Positions 1-5,645 of a stretch of 7,395 nt of DNA are shown piece after piece. The notes below the pieces were generated by a model. The model did not search any database. It had not been told where the DNA came from and saw only the letters and a list, made by a program, of their open reading frames with translations. The stretch is from MGR-bin208 sp043779285. Its GTDB lineage: Bacteria > Bacteroidota > Bacteroidia > Chitinophagales > Chitinophagaceae. Location: NCBI GenBank assembly GCA_043779285.1, contig JAYWEL010000234.1:1-7395 (forward strand), read 5' to 3'. Both the position numbers and the translations under genes were made by a program. Position 1 is the stretch's first letter. Each line of letters opens with the position of its first letter.

Positions 1-90
1 GCCAAAGCCAACAATTTTAATTTATTCTTAAAGACTAATCTATTGATGGGTAAATGGATTTGTTTACATTTAGGCTCTCCTGTAAAATAA
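1..90 (+). CDS. Possible 3' end of an upstream gene (partial, unidentified)
   Basis: Reading frame 1 is open from the left edge to a TAA at 88-90, giving 29 codons that end in LGSPVK. No start codon is needed because the gene would begin outside the window. An open run this short is not rare by chance, and I recognise no family. The other two plus frames close within the first 30 bases. It is kept only as a possible tail of a same-strand neighbour of plsY. Confidence 0.3.
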   Translation, partial: AKANNFNLFLKTNLLMGKWICLHLGSPVK

Positions 91-130
91 CGGGGGGAAT
101 ATTTGAAATTTCTATTCTTTTATTTTGGCG

Positions 131-138
131 TAATTTTG
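131..138 (+). promoter_or_regulatory. Candidate Bacteroidota -7 box upstream of plsY
   Basis: TAATTTTG matches the Bacteroidota sigma -7 consensus TAnnTTTG exactly and lies 22 bases before the plsY ATG. The nearest upstream TTTG (102-105) is 25 bases away, longer than the usual spacing of about 17-23, so the -33 element is weak or absent. The call rests on the -7 match alone. Confidence 0.35.
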
Positions 139-160
139 TTATTCGGCTTTATTTAGTAAT

Positions 161-826
161 ATGAATGAATTATTAATCATCGTTCTGGCTTATTTAATTG
201 GAAGTATTCCTACTGCTTTATGGGTAAGCAAATATTTCTTCGATATTGATATACGTGAATACGGTAGTGGAAACTCTGGTGCTACAAATACATATCGTGT
301 CTTAGGACCAAAATGGGGAACCTTTGTAATGGCTGTTGATATGCTGAAAGGCGTGGCAGCTATAAAACTGGTTTTTATTCTTCCCTTTTATTTAGCTCAT
401 GATACCCTGTTTATAAACCTGCAGCTGGGTTTAGGTTTAGCTGCCGTTCTTGGTCATATTTTTCCTATCTGGGCCGAGTTCAGAGGCGGAAAAGGAGTAG
501 CCACTTTATTTGGAATGATCTTAGGAATTCAACCAAATGTTGCGCTATGTTGCGTGGCCGTTTTTTTATTGGTTTTATATCTTACCAGGTATGTGTCGTT
601 AAGTTCAATCTTGGCAAGTATCGCTTTCCCGATTTTTATCCTGATTATTTTCAATGAACCCGAAGATCTATACAGACTTTTTGCGTTAGTGGTTGGTTTG
701 TTGGTAATTCTTACCCATCAAAAAAACATTGGACGTATTTTAAAAGGTAATGAAAGCAAAGTGCCCATTTTAAAATATCGGGATCACCGCAGAAAAAACA
801 GGAAGTCTTCTAAGACAGAAATTTAA
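161..826 (+). CDS. plsY: Glycerol-3-phosphate acyltransferase PlsY (acyl-phosphate dependent)
   Basis: PlsY is an inner-membrane enzyme that moves an acyl group from acyl-phosphate (made by PlsX) to the sn-1 position of glycerol-3-phosphate, giving lysophosphatidic acid, the first committed step of phospholipid synthesis. At 221 residues it is near the usual 190-220. The family signatures are all visible: GSIPTA at 14-19 in the first membrane helix, the glycine-rich loop GSGNSGATN at 35-43 followed by R46, DMLKG at 60-64, GH at 98-99, RGGKGVAT at 108-115, and the C-terminal HQKNIGRILKGNE at 186-198. The last has Gln where many PlsY have Arg after the His. Several hydrophobic helices alternate with these cytoplasmic loops, and the protein ends in a basic tail (207-219). 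The ATG at 161 places the first helix directly at the N-terminus, as expected. The gene stands 92 bases before the next one, and no plsX is visible. Confidence 0.95.
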   Translation: MNELLIIVLAYLIGSIPTALWVSKYFFDIDIREYGSGNSGATNTYRVLGPKWGTFVMAVDMLKGVAAIKLVFILPFYLAHDTLFINLQLGLGLAAVLGHIFPIWAEFRGGKGVATLFGMILGIQPNVALCCVAVFLLVLYLTRYVSLSSILASIAFPIFILIIFNEPEDLYRLFALVVGLLVILTHQKNIGRILKGNESKVPILKYRDHRRKNRKSSKTEI

Positions 827-918
827 GCTGATTTATTCTTAACTATCCTTTATCCTTTTCTGAAATTCAATGCTTGATTTGGTACGAACATTGTTCACAA
901 TAGCTAAAACTATAAGTG

Positions 919-1731
919 ATGAACAAACGATTTAATTTATTATTGATACTTTCTTTTCTGATTATTTCCTGCAGTAAAAATGCAATTACTGGTCGTAAAC
1001 AACTTACACTTTTGCCTGAAACCGACTTGCAAACAATGGCATCATCAGAATACAGTCAGTTTTTATCTTCTAATAAAGTATTAAGTACATCGGTAAACAA
1101 AGATGCCGAAATGGTGAAAAGAGTAGGGCAACGTATTACCAAAGCAGTTGAAACGTATTACAACGAAAAAGGAATGTCAAAAGCCTTAATTGGTTACAAG
1201 TGGGAATATAACCTGATAAATGATAATGCGGTTAATGCTTGGTGTATGCCGGGAGGAAAAATAGTGGTGTATACAGGTCTTTTAAAAATAACTCAAAATG
1301 AAGCAGCACTGGCCGCCGTTATGGGCCATGAAGTATCACATGCCATTTTTCAACATGGAAATGAACGGATGAGCCAATCACTTATTCAACAATTGGGTGG
1401 TGTTGCTTTATCGGCTGCCGTAATGAGTAAACCAGCTGAAACTCAAAATTTATTTTTAGCAGCTTATGGTATAGGTAGTGGTGTTGGTTTGATACTTCCT
1501 TTTTCAAGAAAACATGAATTAGAAGCTGACCGATATGGTTTAATTTGGACTGCCATGGCAGGCTATAATCCAAAAGAAGCCATTGGTTTGTGGCAACGAA
1601 TGGCCAATGCAGGCGCAGGACAAAGTCCACCAGAGTTCTTAAGTACTCACCCAGCAGAAGAAAAAAGGATTGCTGAACTGGAAAAATATATGAATGAGGC
1701 ATTGAAATATTATAAGCCCATTTCAAATTAA
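919..1731 (+). CDS. M48 family zinc metallopeptidase, lipoprotein
   Basis: This is a gluzincin-type endopeptidase of the M48 family, related to E. coli LoiP/YcaL and the protease half of BepA, likely acting on misfolded envelope proteins. Residues 1-17 form a lipoprotein signal peptide with lipobox ISC and Cys18 as the lipidation site. The conserved ITGRKQL follows at 23-29. NAWCMPGGKIVVYTGLL (106-122) is the usual strand before the catalytic helix. HEVSH at 137-141 supplies two zinc ligands and the catalytic Glu138, and E202 in ELEADRYG supplies the third ligand. STHPAEEKRI near the C-terminus is also typical. The 270-residue length fits the TPR-less form. A GTG at 916 could extend it by one codon, but I chose the ATG at 919 because the signal peptide then begins MNKRF. 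Outer-membrane attachment facing the periplasm is inferred from the lipobox. The specific substrate cannot be read from the sequence. Confidence 0.92.
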   Translation: MNKRFNLLLILSFLIISCSKNAITGRKQLTLLPETDLQTMASSEYSQFLSSNKVLSTSVNKDAEMVKRVGQRITKAVETYYNEKGMSKALIGYKWEYNLINDNAVNAWCMPGGKIVVYTGLLKITQNEAALAAVMGHEVSHAIFQHGNERMSQSLIQQLGGVALSAAVMSKPAETQNLFLAAYGIGSGVGLILPFSRKHELEADRYGLIWTAMAGYNPKEAIGLWQRMANAGAGQSPPEFLSTHPAEEKRIAELEKYMNEALKYYKPISN

Positions 1732-1741
1732 TTCCTCATTT

Positions 1742-1757
1742 CTTGATGTGAATCAAG
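1742..1757 (+). terminator. Hairpin with GTGA loop after the M48 gene, weak terminator candidate
   Basis: CTTGAT (1742-1747) and ATCAAG (1752-1757) form a perfect 6-bp stem closed by a GTGA loop, a GNRA-type tetraloop, 10 bases after the stop codon. The stem is AT-rich and no T-tract follows directly; the first TTTT is about 13 bases on. It may be a 3'-end stabilising structure rather than a true intrinsic terminator. Confidence 0.3.
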
Positions 1758-1818
1758 CCTGCAGATTGTTTTAAAGGAAATTGCTTTTTACAAACTGTTT
1801 TGGTTAGTATATATTTCG

Positions 1819-1841
1819 TATCTTTGATACTCTTAATTTTG
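1819..1841 (+). promoter_or_regulatory. Two tandem -7 boxes upstream of the 132-residue gene
   Basis: TATCTTTG (1819-1826) and TAATTTTG (1834-1841) both match TAnnTTTG exactly, 15 bases apart. A TTTG at 1799-1802 lies 16 bases before the first box, slightly shorter than the usual -33/-7 spacing. The second has no clean -33 partner. Two perfect matches in one 180-base intergenic region exceed chance expectation, so I think the promoter of the downstream gene is here, with a leader of about 65-80 bases. Confidence 0.5.
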
Positions 1842-1854
1842 TAATTTCTTTTTA

Positions 1855-1878
1855 CAAAAGACTCTTTTGGAGAGTTTT
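1855..1878 (+). promoter_or_regulatory. Overlapping alternative hairpins in the 5' leader of the 132-residue gene
   Basis: CAAAAG (1855-1860) pairs with CTTTTG (1864-1869). ACTCT (1861-1865) pairs with AGAGT (1871-1875), followed by TTT. The two stems share bases and cannot form together. Both are short, and the second resembles a weak terminator. It sits downstream of the putative -7 boxes and 34-57 bases before the ATG. Function is unproven. Confidence 0.25.
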
Positions 1879-1911
1879 ATTTACTACGAACCTTAAAATC
1901 TTTATTAAAGT

Positions 1912-2310
1912 ATGTCTCAAGCTTTATTGGAAAAATTGGAACTGGTAGACGATAAGAATCTCTTAATTCAAGGTCTGCCTTCATCAATTGACAAACTTTT
2001 CTGTAAACTTTCTTTTGCAAAAAATGTTACTCCACTTTTAAGAAGTAAAAAAATTGATTTTGCATTAGTCTTTGCAATTAACGACAATCAATTGAATAAT
2101 ATTCTTAAAGATGTTATGACTGCGTTATGCACTAATTCAAAGCTTTGGGTTGCTTACCCGAAGCGTTCATCAAAAATCGTAACCGATATTAATCGGGATG
2201 GTAGTTGGTCAAAATTGACGGATGCCGGATACGAAAGCATTGATGAAGTAACTTTGGATCATACCTGGACTGCAACAAGATTTAAAAAATTTGCAGAAGT
2301 TGAAGCTTAA
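1912..2310 (+). CDS. Conserved protein of unknown function, 132 aa
   Basis: I cannot assign a function. It is a soluble protein of 132 residues with no signal peptide or membrane helix. The N-terminal half resembles two short alpha/beta units: LIQGLPSSIDKLF near 18-30 and IDFALVFAINDNQLNNILKDV near 49-69. A segment reading LWVAYPKRSSK (78-88) follows, then TDINRDGSW and a C-terminal DHTWTATRFKKF. The pattern of an L-W-V-A-Y-P-K strand and a late W-(S/T)-A-x-R-F motif recalls small uncharacterised proteins related to DUF3052. That is recollection of pattern, not a search result. The ATG at 1912 is the first in frame and gives a sensible start. The gene has its own likely promoter and is followed by a hairpin, so it may be a single-gene unit. 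Confidence 0.8.
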   Translation: MSQALLEKLELVDDKNLLIQGLPSSIDKLFCKLSFAKNVTPLLRSKKIDFALVFAINDNQLNNILKDVMTALCTNSKLWVAYPKRSSKIVTDINRDGSWSKLTDAGYESIDEVTLDHTWTATRFKKFAEVEA

Positions 2311-2341
2311 CAGCAAACTTAAATAGTACTTAATTTTATAA

Positions 2342-2361
2342 GGGATCGTGTAAATGATCCC
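2342..2361 (+). terminator. Stem-loop with GTAA loop between the 132-residue gene and the CYTH gene
   Basis: GGGATCGT (2342-2349) pairs with ATGATCCC (2354-2361): 8 bp including one G-U pair, closed by a GTAA loop of the GNRA type. It lies 31 bases after the upstream stop and 21 bases before the next ATG. The following bases (ATTATCATTT) are T-rich but not a clean U-tract. It may terminate most transcripts of the upstream gene or protect its 3' end. If so, the CYTH gene depends on read-through or on a promoter I cannot see. Confidence 0.45.
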
Positions 2362-2382
2362 ATTATCATTTATCCAAAAAAT

Positions 2383-2925
2383 ATGATTCCGAATACTGTT
2401 TTTCTGAATGTTGAAATAAAAGCAACCTGTGATGATCTGGAAAAAATCAGGCAGAAATTAATGACAATGAATGCTGATTTTATCGGATTGGACAAACAAA
2501 CCGATACCTATTTCAACGTGGCAATGGGACGTTTAAAACTGCGTGAAGGGAATATTGAGAACAATTTGATTTTTTATGATCGGGAAAATAAAGCCGGACC
2601 CAAAAAGTCGAATTTTCAATTATTAAAAGTTCCGGATCCGCAGGCATTAAAAACCATCCTGGGAAATTCTTTGGGTATCAAAATGATTGTTGAAAAAGAA
2701 AGGGAAATATTTTTTGTAGAAAATGTAAAAATTCATCTGGATAACGTTTCAGCTCTTGGAACCTTCGTGGAAATTGAAGCAAGTAATCTGAATGCCCCAC
2801 ATAGTTTTGAAAAACTGCAGGAACAATGTAATTTTTTTATTCAGGAATTTGAAATCAAGGAAAGCGATCTTTTGCATGATTCGTATTCCGATATGATGTT
2901 ACGATTAAAAGAACCTATCGGATAA
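2383..2925 (+). CDS. CYTH domain protein (class IV adenylate cyclase / CyaB-like)
   Basis: CYTH proteins fold into a tunnel of antiparallel strands that binds a triphosphate with acidic and basic side chains and metal. Members include class IV adenylate cyclases, thiamine triphosphatases and inorganic triphosphatases. This 180-residue protein shows the N-terminal strand NVEIKA (9-14), DKQTDTYF (37-44), GRLKLREG (49-56) with K52, R54 and E55, IVEKEREIFF (102-111), HLDNV (118-122), FVEIEA (128-133) with E130 and E132, and the C-terminal SYSDMML (167-173). In the usual N-terminal ExExK signature the first acidic position is Asn9 here, while Glu11 and Lys13 are kept. I recall similar N-terminal NIEIKA forms in related proteins, so this may be a subfamily trait. 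Whether it makes cAMP or hydrolyses a triphosphate cannot be decided from sequence. Its last 11 bases overlap the end of dnaG on the other strand. Confidence 0.88.
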   Translation: MIPNTVFLNVEIKATCDDLEKIRQKLMTMNADFIGLDKQTDTYFNVAMGRLKLREGNIENNLIFYDRENKAGPKKSNFQLLKVPDPQALKTILGNSLGIKMIVEKEREIFFVENVKIHLDNVSALGTFVEIEASNLNAPHSFEKLQEQCNFFIQEFEIKESDLLHDSYSDMMLRLKEPIG

Positions 2926-2943
2926 TAACGGTTCCTAATTTTT
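2911..2943. terminator. Candidate bidirectional terminator shared by the CYTH gene and dnaG
   Basis: GAACC (2911-2915) pairs with GGTTC (2930-2934), with a 14-base interior that can add a small TAT/ATA stem. On the plus strand the stem is followed by CTAATTTTT (2935-2943). On the minus strand it is followed by TTTT (2910-2907). A hairpin with T-runs on both flanks suits convergent genes. The stem is only 5 bp and lies partly inside both coding ends, so the call is tentative. Confidence 0.4.
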
Positions 2944-4975
2944 GAGCAATATCTTTTTCCATTTTTTTCAGATGCTCATGCGTATCATGCAAGGTTTTAT
3001 TCTCGTATTCATGATGTGGTTTTTCCATATCCAACTGATTCTCCAGAAGAAGTTTTTTTATTTTTCGTAATCGGATATAATTTATAGCAGACTCAATTTC
3101 ATATTGTGTCTTGTCCTCTTCAAGTTTCGAAAAATTAGACAAATTTTCTTCATTTCCTGTTGCTGCAGCTCTGACAAAATCTTCAAAACTTTGTTCAAAC
3201 AAAGCTTTTTGATAACCGTTTGAATGACTGAATTCGCTTTTCCATCGTACACTTTCTTCGTACGGAAAACTTAACAAAGACACCGAAAGTGAACTGATTG
3301 TTTTTTCGGGATGATAAATAAAATAGGATTTTGAATCAACCAATGAATTTTGAAACAATGCATTTTTATATTCATTGATCAATTTTAAAATATCCTGGTT
3401 ATCAAATAATCCATCATCGAGAATTTCCGAAAAAATATATTGCGCAATAATTTGTTCATCATCCCATTTCTTTAATCCATGCTCAATCAAGACTCGGGCA
3501 ATTTCCCGTTCCTGCAATTCATCTTTAAATAAAAGATTAAAAGTAGCATCTTCAAAATCTGCCGATGATGCTTTTTTCGCATTCTCCTCATGATGTTTTG
3601 CCCGTCCGAACGGGTCATCCGGGCGGGCTTCTTCAAAGGGTAATGATTTTTCCTGTAATGCAATCCGGTTCCGGATGAATTTATTGACCAGGATATGCAT
3701 CCCGTTTTCATCAATTTTCAGAATCTCGGCACATTGTTTAATATAATCCTGCTGACGGGTGAAATCTTCTGCTTTATTTATTTTTGAAATAGTCTCCGCA
3801 ATCTGATTAACGATTTCAGCTTTTTTACTGGTATCATTTCCAACATCTTTCAGACCAATTTCCAACTGAAAAAGAATAAAATCTTTTTTATTTCTATTAA
3901 TAAAATCAAGAAAGGCCGTTGTACCTACTTTATTTAAATAACTATCCGGATCTTCTTTATCAGGTATCAGTACCAATTTTACATTCAGTCCTTCTTCCAA
4001 TGCAAGATCCAATCCCCGAAGTGCTGCCTTGATTCCGGCCTGGTCACCATCATAAATAATGGTAAGATTATTAGTGTATTTTTTTACTAAGCGAAGTTGA
4101 TCTGGCGTCAATGAAGTTCCACCCGAAGCAACTGTATTTTCAATACCTGCCTGATGAAGCGATAATACATCGGTATATCCTTCTACCAATAAACATTCAT
4201 CATTTTTGTCGATGGCCTGTCTGGCAAAATAGGAACCATACAGAATTTTACTTTTTACATACAGTTCATTCTCCGGGGTATTGATATATTTAGGTGCTTT
4301 CTCTGTGCTCTTTATTATCCGGGCACCAAAGCCAATAACTTTGCCGCTATGGTTATGTATCGGAAAAATGATCCGGCCCCGGTAATTATCCTGTAAATGA
4401 TTATTGCGTTCAACTACTAGGCCTGAACGAAGAAGGAGTTCCTTGTTGTATTGTTTATGAATGGCTTCCTTGGTAAAGGCATCCCCTTTTTCAGGGGCAA
4501 AACCAATATTGAATTTTTTTAAAATATCCTCCCGGAAGCCTCTTTCCTTCATATAACTTAAACCTATATCCTGGCCATCTTCTGTATTTAAAAAGATATC
4601 AGCATAAAATTCCCGGGCAAAATTATTAATGATAAATAAACTGTCCGCCGCGAGGTATTGCTGTCTTTGTTCATCGGATGAATAAGTTTCTTCAATGTCA
4701 ATATTATATCGTTCTGCAAGCCATTTCAAGGCATCTACATAACCATATTTTTCGTGTTCCATCACAAAGCTGATTGCATTACCACTCTTGCCACAGCCAA
4801 AGCATTTGTAGATTTCTTTAGATGGTGAAACAGTAAAAGAAGGGGTTTTCTCGTTATGAAACGGGCAATTGCCCAGATAATTGGCACCTCTTTTTTTTAA
4901 CTTCACAAAACTGCCTACAATATCGATGATATCAATACTTTGCTGAATATGTTGTATGCTGTTTTGTGAGATCAA
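2915..4975 (-). CDS. dnaG: DNA primase DnaG
   Basis: DnaG is the primase that makes the short RNA primers for leading and lagging strands, recruited by the replicative helicase DnaB. The domain order is complete. The zinc-binding domain has C37, H40, C58 and C61 in the CHC2 spacing C-x2-H-x17-C-x2-C. The catalytic core contains NYRGRIIFPI (197-206), FGAR (216-219), the Toprim EGYTD (265-269) and DGDQAG (309-314), and PDKEDPDSY (338-346). From about 476 to 686 lies a divergent helicase-binding region; the total exceeds E. coli DnaG (581), as I recall is usual in Bacteroidota. The start is TTG at 4975-4973; it gives the expected MISQ N-terminus ahead of the zinc domain, and the first internal Met is residue 72, which would delete the zinc domain. 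The gene stands alone on the minus strand rather than in an rpsU-dnaG-rpoD operon. Confidence 0.97.
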   Translation of the reverse strand: MISQNSIQHIQQSIDIIDIVGSFVKLKKRGANYLGNCPFHNEKTPSFTVSPSKEIYKCFGCGKSGNAISFVMEHEKYGYVDALKWLAERYNIDIEETYSSDEQRQQYLAADSLFIINNFAREFYADIFLNTEDGQDIGLSYMKERGFREDILKKFNIGFAPEKGDAFTKEAIHKQYNKELLLRSGLVVERNNHLQDNYRGRIIFPIHNHSGKVIGFGARIIKSTEKAPKYINTPENELYVKSKILYGSYFARQAIDKNDECLLVEGYTDVLSLHQAGIENTVASGGTSLTPDQLRLVKKYTNNLTIIYDGDQAGIKAALRGLDLALEEGLNVKLVLIPDKEDPDSYLNKVGTTAFLDFINRNKKDFILFQLEIGLKDVGNDTSKKAEIVNQIAETISKINKAEDFTRQQDYIKQCAEILKIDENGMHILVNKFIRNRIALQEKSLPFEEARPDDPFGRAKHHEENAKKASSADFEDATFNLLFKDELQEREIARVLIEHGLKKWDDEQIIAQYIFSEILDDGLFDNQDILKLINEYKNALFQNSLVDSKSYFIYHPEKTISSLSVSLLSFPYEESVRWKSEFSHSNGYQKALFEQSFEDFVRAAATGNEENLSNFSKLEEDKTQYEIESAINYIRLRKIKKLLLENQLDMEKPHHEYENKTLHDTHEHLKKMEKDIAQKLGTVIIR

Positions 4976-4994
4976 ATGTTGATTTTTTACGTTA

Positions 4995-5002
4995 CAAATA
5001 TA
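4995..5002 (-). promoter_or_regulatory. Candidate -7 box of the dnaG promoter
   Basis: Read on the minus strand this is TATATTTG, an exact match to TAnnTTTG, 19 bases before the TTG start. Transcription would begin roughly at 4988-4990, leaving a very short leader with no visible Shine-Dalgarno sequence. I found no convincing TTG -33 element at the usual distance. Confidence 0.45.
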
Positions 5003-5050
5003 CCAAGTGATAATTTCTTAAAAAGAATATTCTAACCTAAATAATTAATC

Positions 5051-5063
5051 TGCAATAATTGCA
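5051..5063. promoter_or_regulatory. 13-base palindrome in the dnaG/126-aa-gene divergent region
   Basis: TGCAAT (5051-5056) and ATTGCA (5058-5063) form a perfect inverted repeat around a single A. It sits 76 bases upstream of dnaG and 85 bases upstream of the plus-strand gene, where an operator could act on either. There is no known regulator match, and short AT-rich palindromes occur by chance. Confidence 0.25.
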
Positions 5064-5147
5064 AAAGATGGTTTAAATTTAGTTGACTGATTCGAAACCC
5101 AAGGAAATGATTCTTTACTTATTTATCACCTTATAAATTAAAGTCCC

Positions 5148-5528
5148 ATGGTTCAGGTAGACATCTCACATTTAACCCAGGAAAGTAATAAACTGAGAGA
5201 TTCATTACGTTCTTACCGCGACAACATCGCAAACCAACAAGCCAAACTCCAGCAGTTTGCATCCAAACAACTCTCGAAAGAAGACCTGCAGGAAGTAGAA
5301 CATTTTCACAACCAATTTCACATTCAGCTTATTAACATTCATGACTTAAAACAGTCTATTAAAATGTATGACCGTAAGGTGAATTTTGAATTAGCTGCTA
5401 ATGGATCTTCGATGAATGAAAGTATTTTAAATGAACAGGAGAGACTTGCTAATGAATTTGTTTTTTTGTCTTCGACATTAGAAGACCTTGATACAGGCTT
5501 TGAACAAATGATTAGTGTTTCGAAATAA
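5148..5528 (+). CDS. Hypothetical coiled-coil-like protein, 126 aa
   Basis: I do not recognise a family. The 126-residue protein is strongly helical in composition, rich in Gln, Asn, Leu, Lys and Glu, and contains no Pro, Cys or Trp. Heptad-like spacing of Leu/Ile/Val can be seen at about 7-40 (ISHLTQESNKLRDSLRSYRD onward), 42-80 and 93-121, suggesting two or three long helices that pack as a coiled coil or a helical bundle. There is no signal peptide or membrane helix, so it is probably cytoplasmic. The ATG at 5148 is the first in frame. The gene is divergent from dnaG and ends exactly inside a strong terminator, so it is probably transcribed alone. A structural or adaptor role is possible, but nothing shows it. 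Its complete frame, sensible start and terminator make it a credible real gene. Confidence 0.75.
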   Translation: MVQVDISHLTQESNKLRDSLRSYRDNIANQQAKLQQFASKQLSKEDLQEVEHFHNQFHIQLINIHDLKQSIKMYDRKVNFELAANGSSMNESILNEQERLANEFVFLSSTLEDLDTGFEQMISVSK

Positions 5529-5546
5529 TTTCGAAACATTTTTTTT
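5516..5546 (+). terminator. Strong intrinsic terminator overlapping the stop codon of the 126-aa gene
   Basis: Bases 5516-5525 (TGTTTCGAAA) pair perfectly with 5529-5538 (TTTCGAAACA), a 10-bp stem whose three-base loop is the TAA stop codon itself (5526-5528). Eight consecutive T follow (5539-5546). This is a textbook Rho-independent terminator and separates the 126-residue gene from the EF-G paralogue. The symmetric TTCGAA cores could also form a DNA-binding palindrome. Confidence 0.85.
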
Positions 5547-5580
5547 ACTGCCCATTCATTTCTTGCAGGCTTATTAAAAG

Positions 5581-5608
5581 TTTGTACACGATTATTTTAT
5601 TCTTTTTG
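5581..5608 (+). promoter_or_regulatory. Possible promoter of the EF-G paralogue
   Basis: TTTG (5581-5584) is followed after 16 bases by TCTTTTTG (5601-5608), one mismatch from TAnnTTTG. Since a strong terminator closes the upstream gene, a promoter is expected between 5547 and 5645, and this is the best match there. Spacing is slightly short and the -7 box imperfect. Confidence 0.3.
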
Positions 5609-5645
5609 AAAAACCCTCTTTATTCAATTTTTAAAAAAGATTGTT

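Noticed and set aside
1..122. Open minus-strand frame at the left edge
   Set aside because: About 39 codons without stop but with no plausible start codon or recognisable protein, so it is probably chance in an AT-rich region.
827..918. Possible promoter or terminator between plsY and the M48 gene
   Set aside because: No convincing hairpin and no TAnnTTTG match; the nearest candidate, TTGATTTG at 874-881, has a mismatch and no -33 partner.
1382..1726. 114-codon open frame on the minus strand
   Set aside because: It lies wholly antisense to the well-supported M48 peptidase gene and has no family features.
3663..3676. Interrupted palindrome ATCCGG-TT-CCGGAT and repeated ATCCGG/CCGGAT hexamers
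   Set aside because: The hexamer recurs mostly inside coding sequence, where CCG-GAT and ATC-CGG codon pairs explain it, and spacing is irregular; no uptake-signal or methylation role can be argued from one window.
3375..3714. Open frames of 72 and 75 codons inside dnaG, one on each strand
   Set aside because: Both lie within dnaG, which has a continuous, motif-complete frame; they are low-complexity shadows without promoters.
5091..5098. TTCGAAAC upstream of the 126-residue gene matching the terminator arm at 5530-5537
   Set aside because: A single 8-base match is expected by chance at this length scale, and no second half-site is present.
5339..5539. 66-codon minus-strand open frame
   Set aside because: Antisense to the 126-residue gene. 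It begins inside the terminator palindrome, and its Ser/Leu-rich composition is that of a shadow frame.
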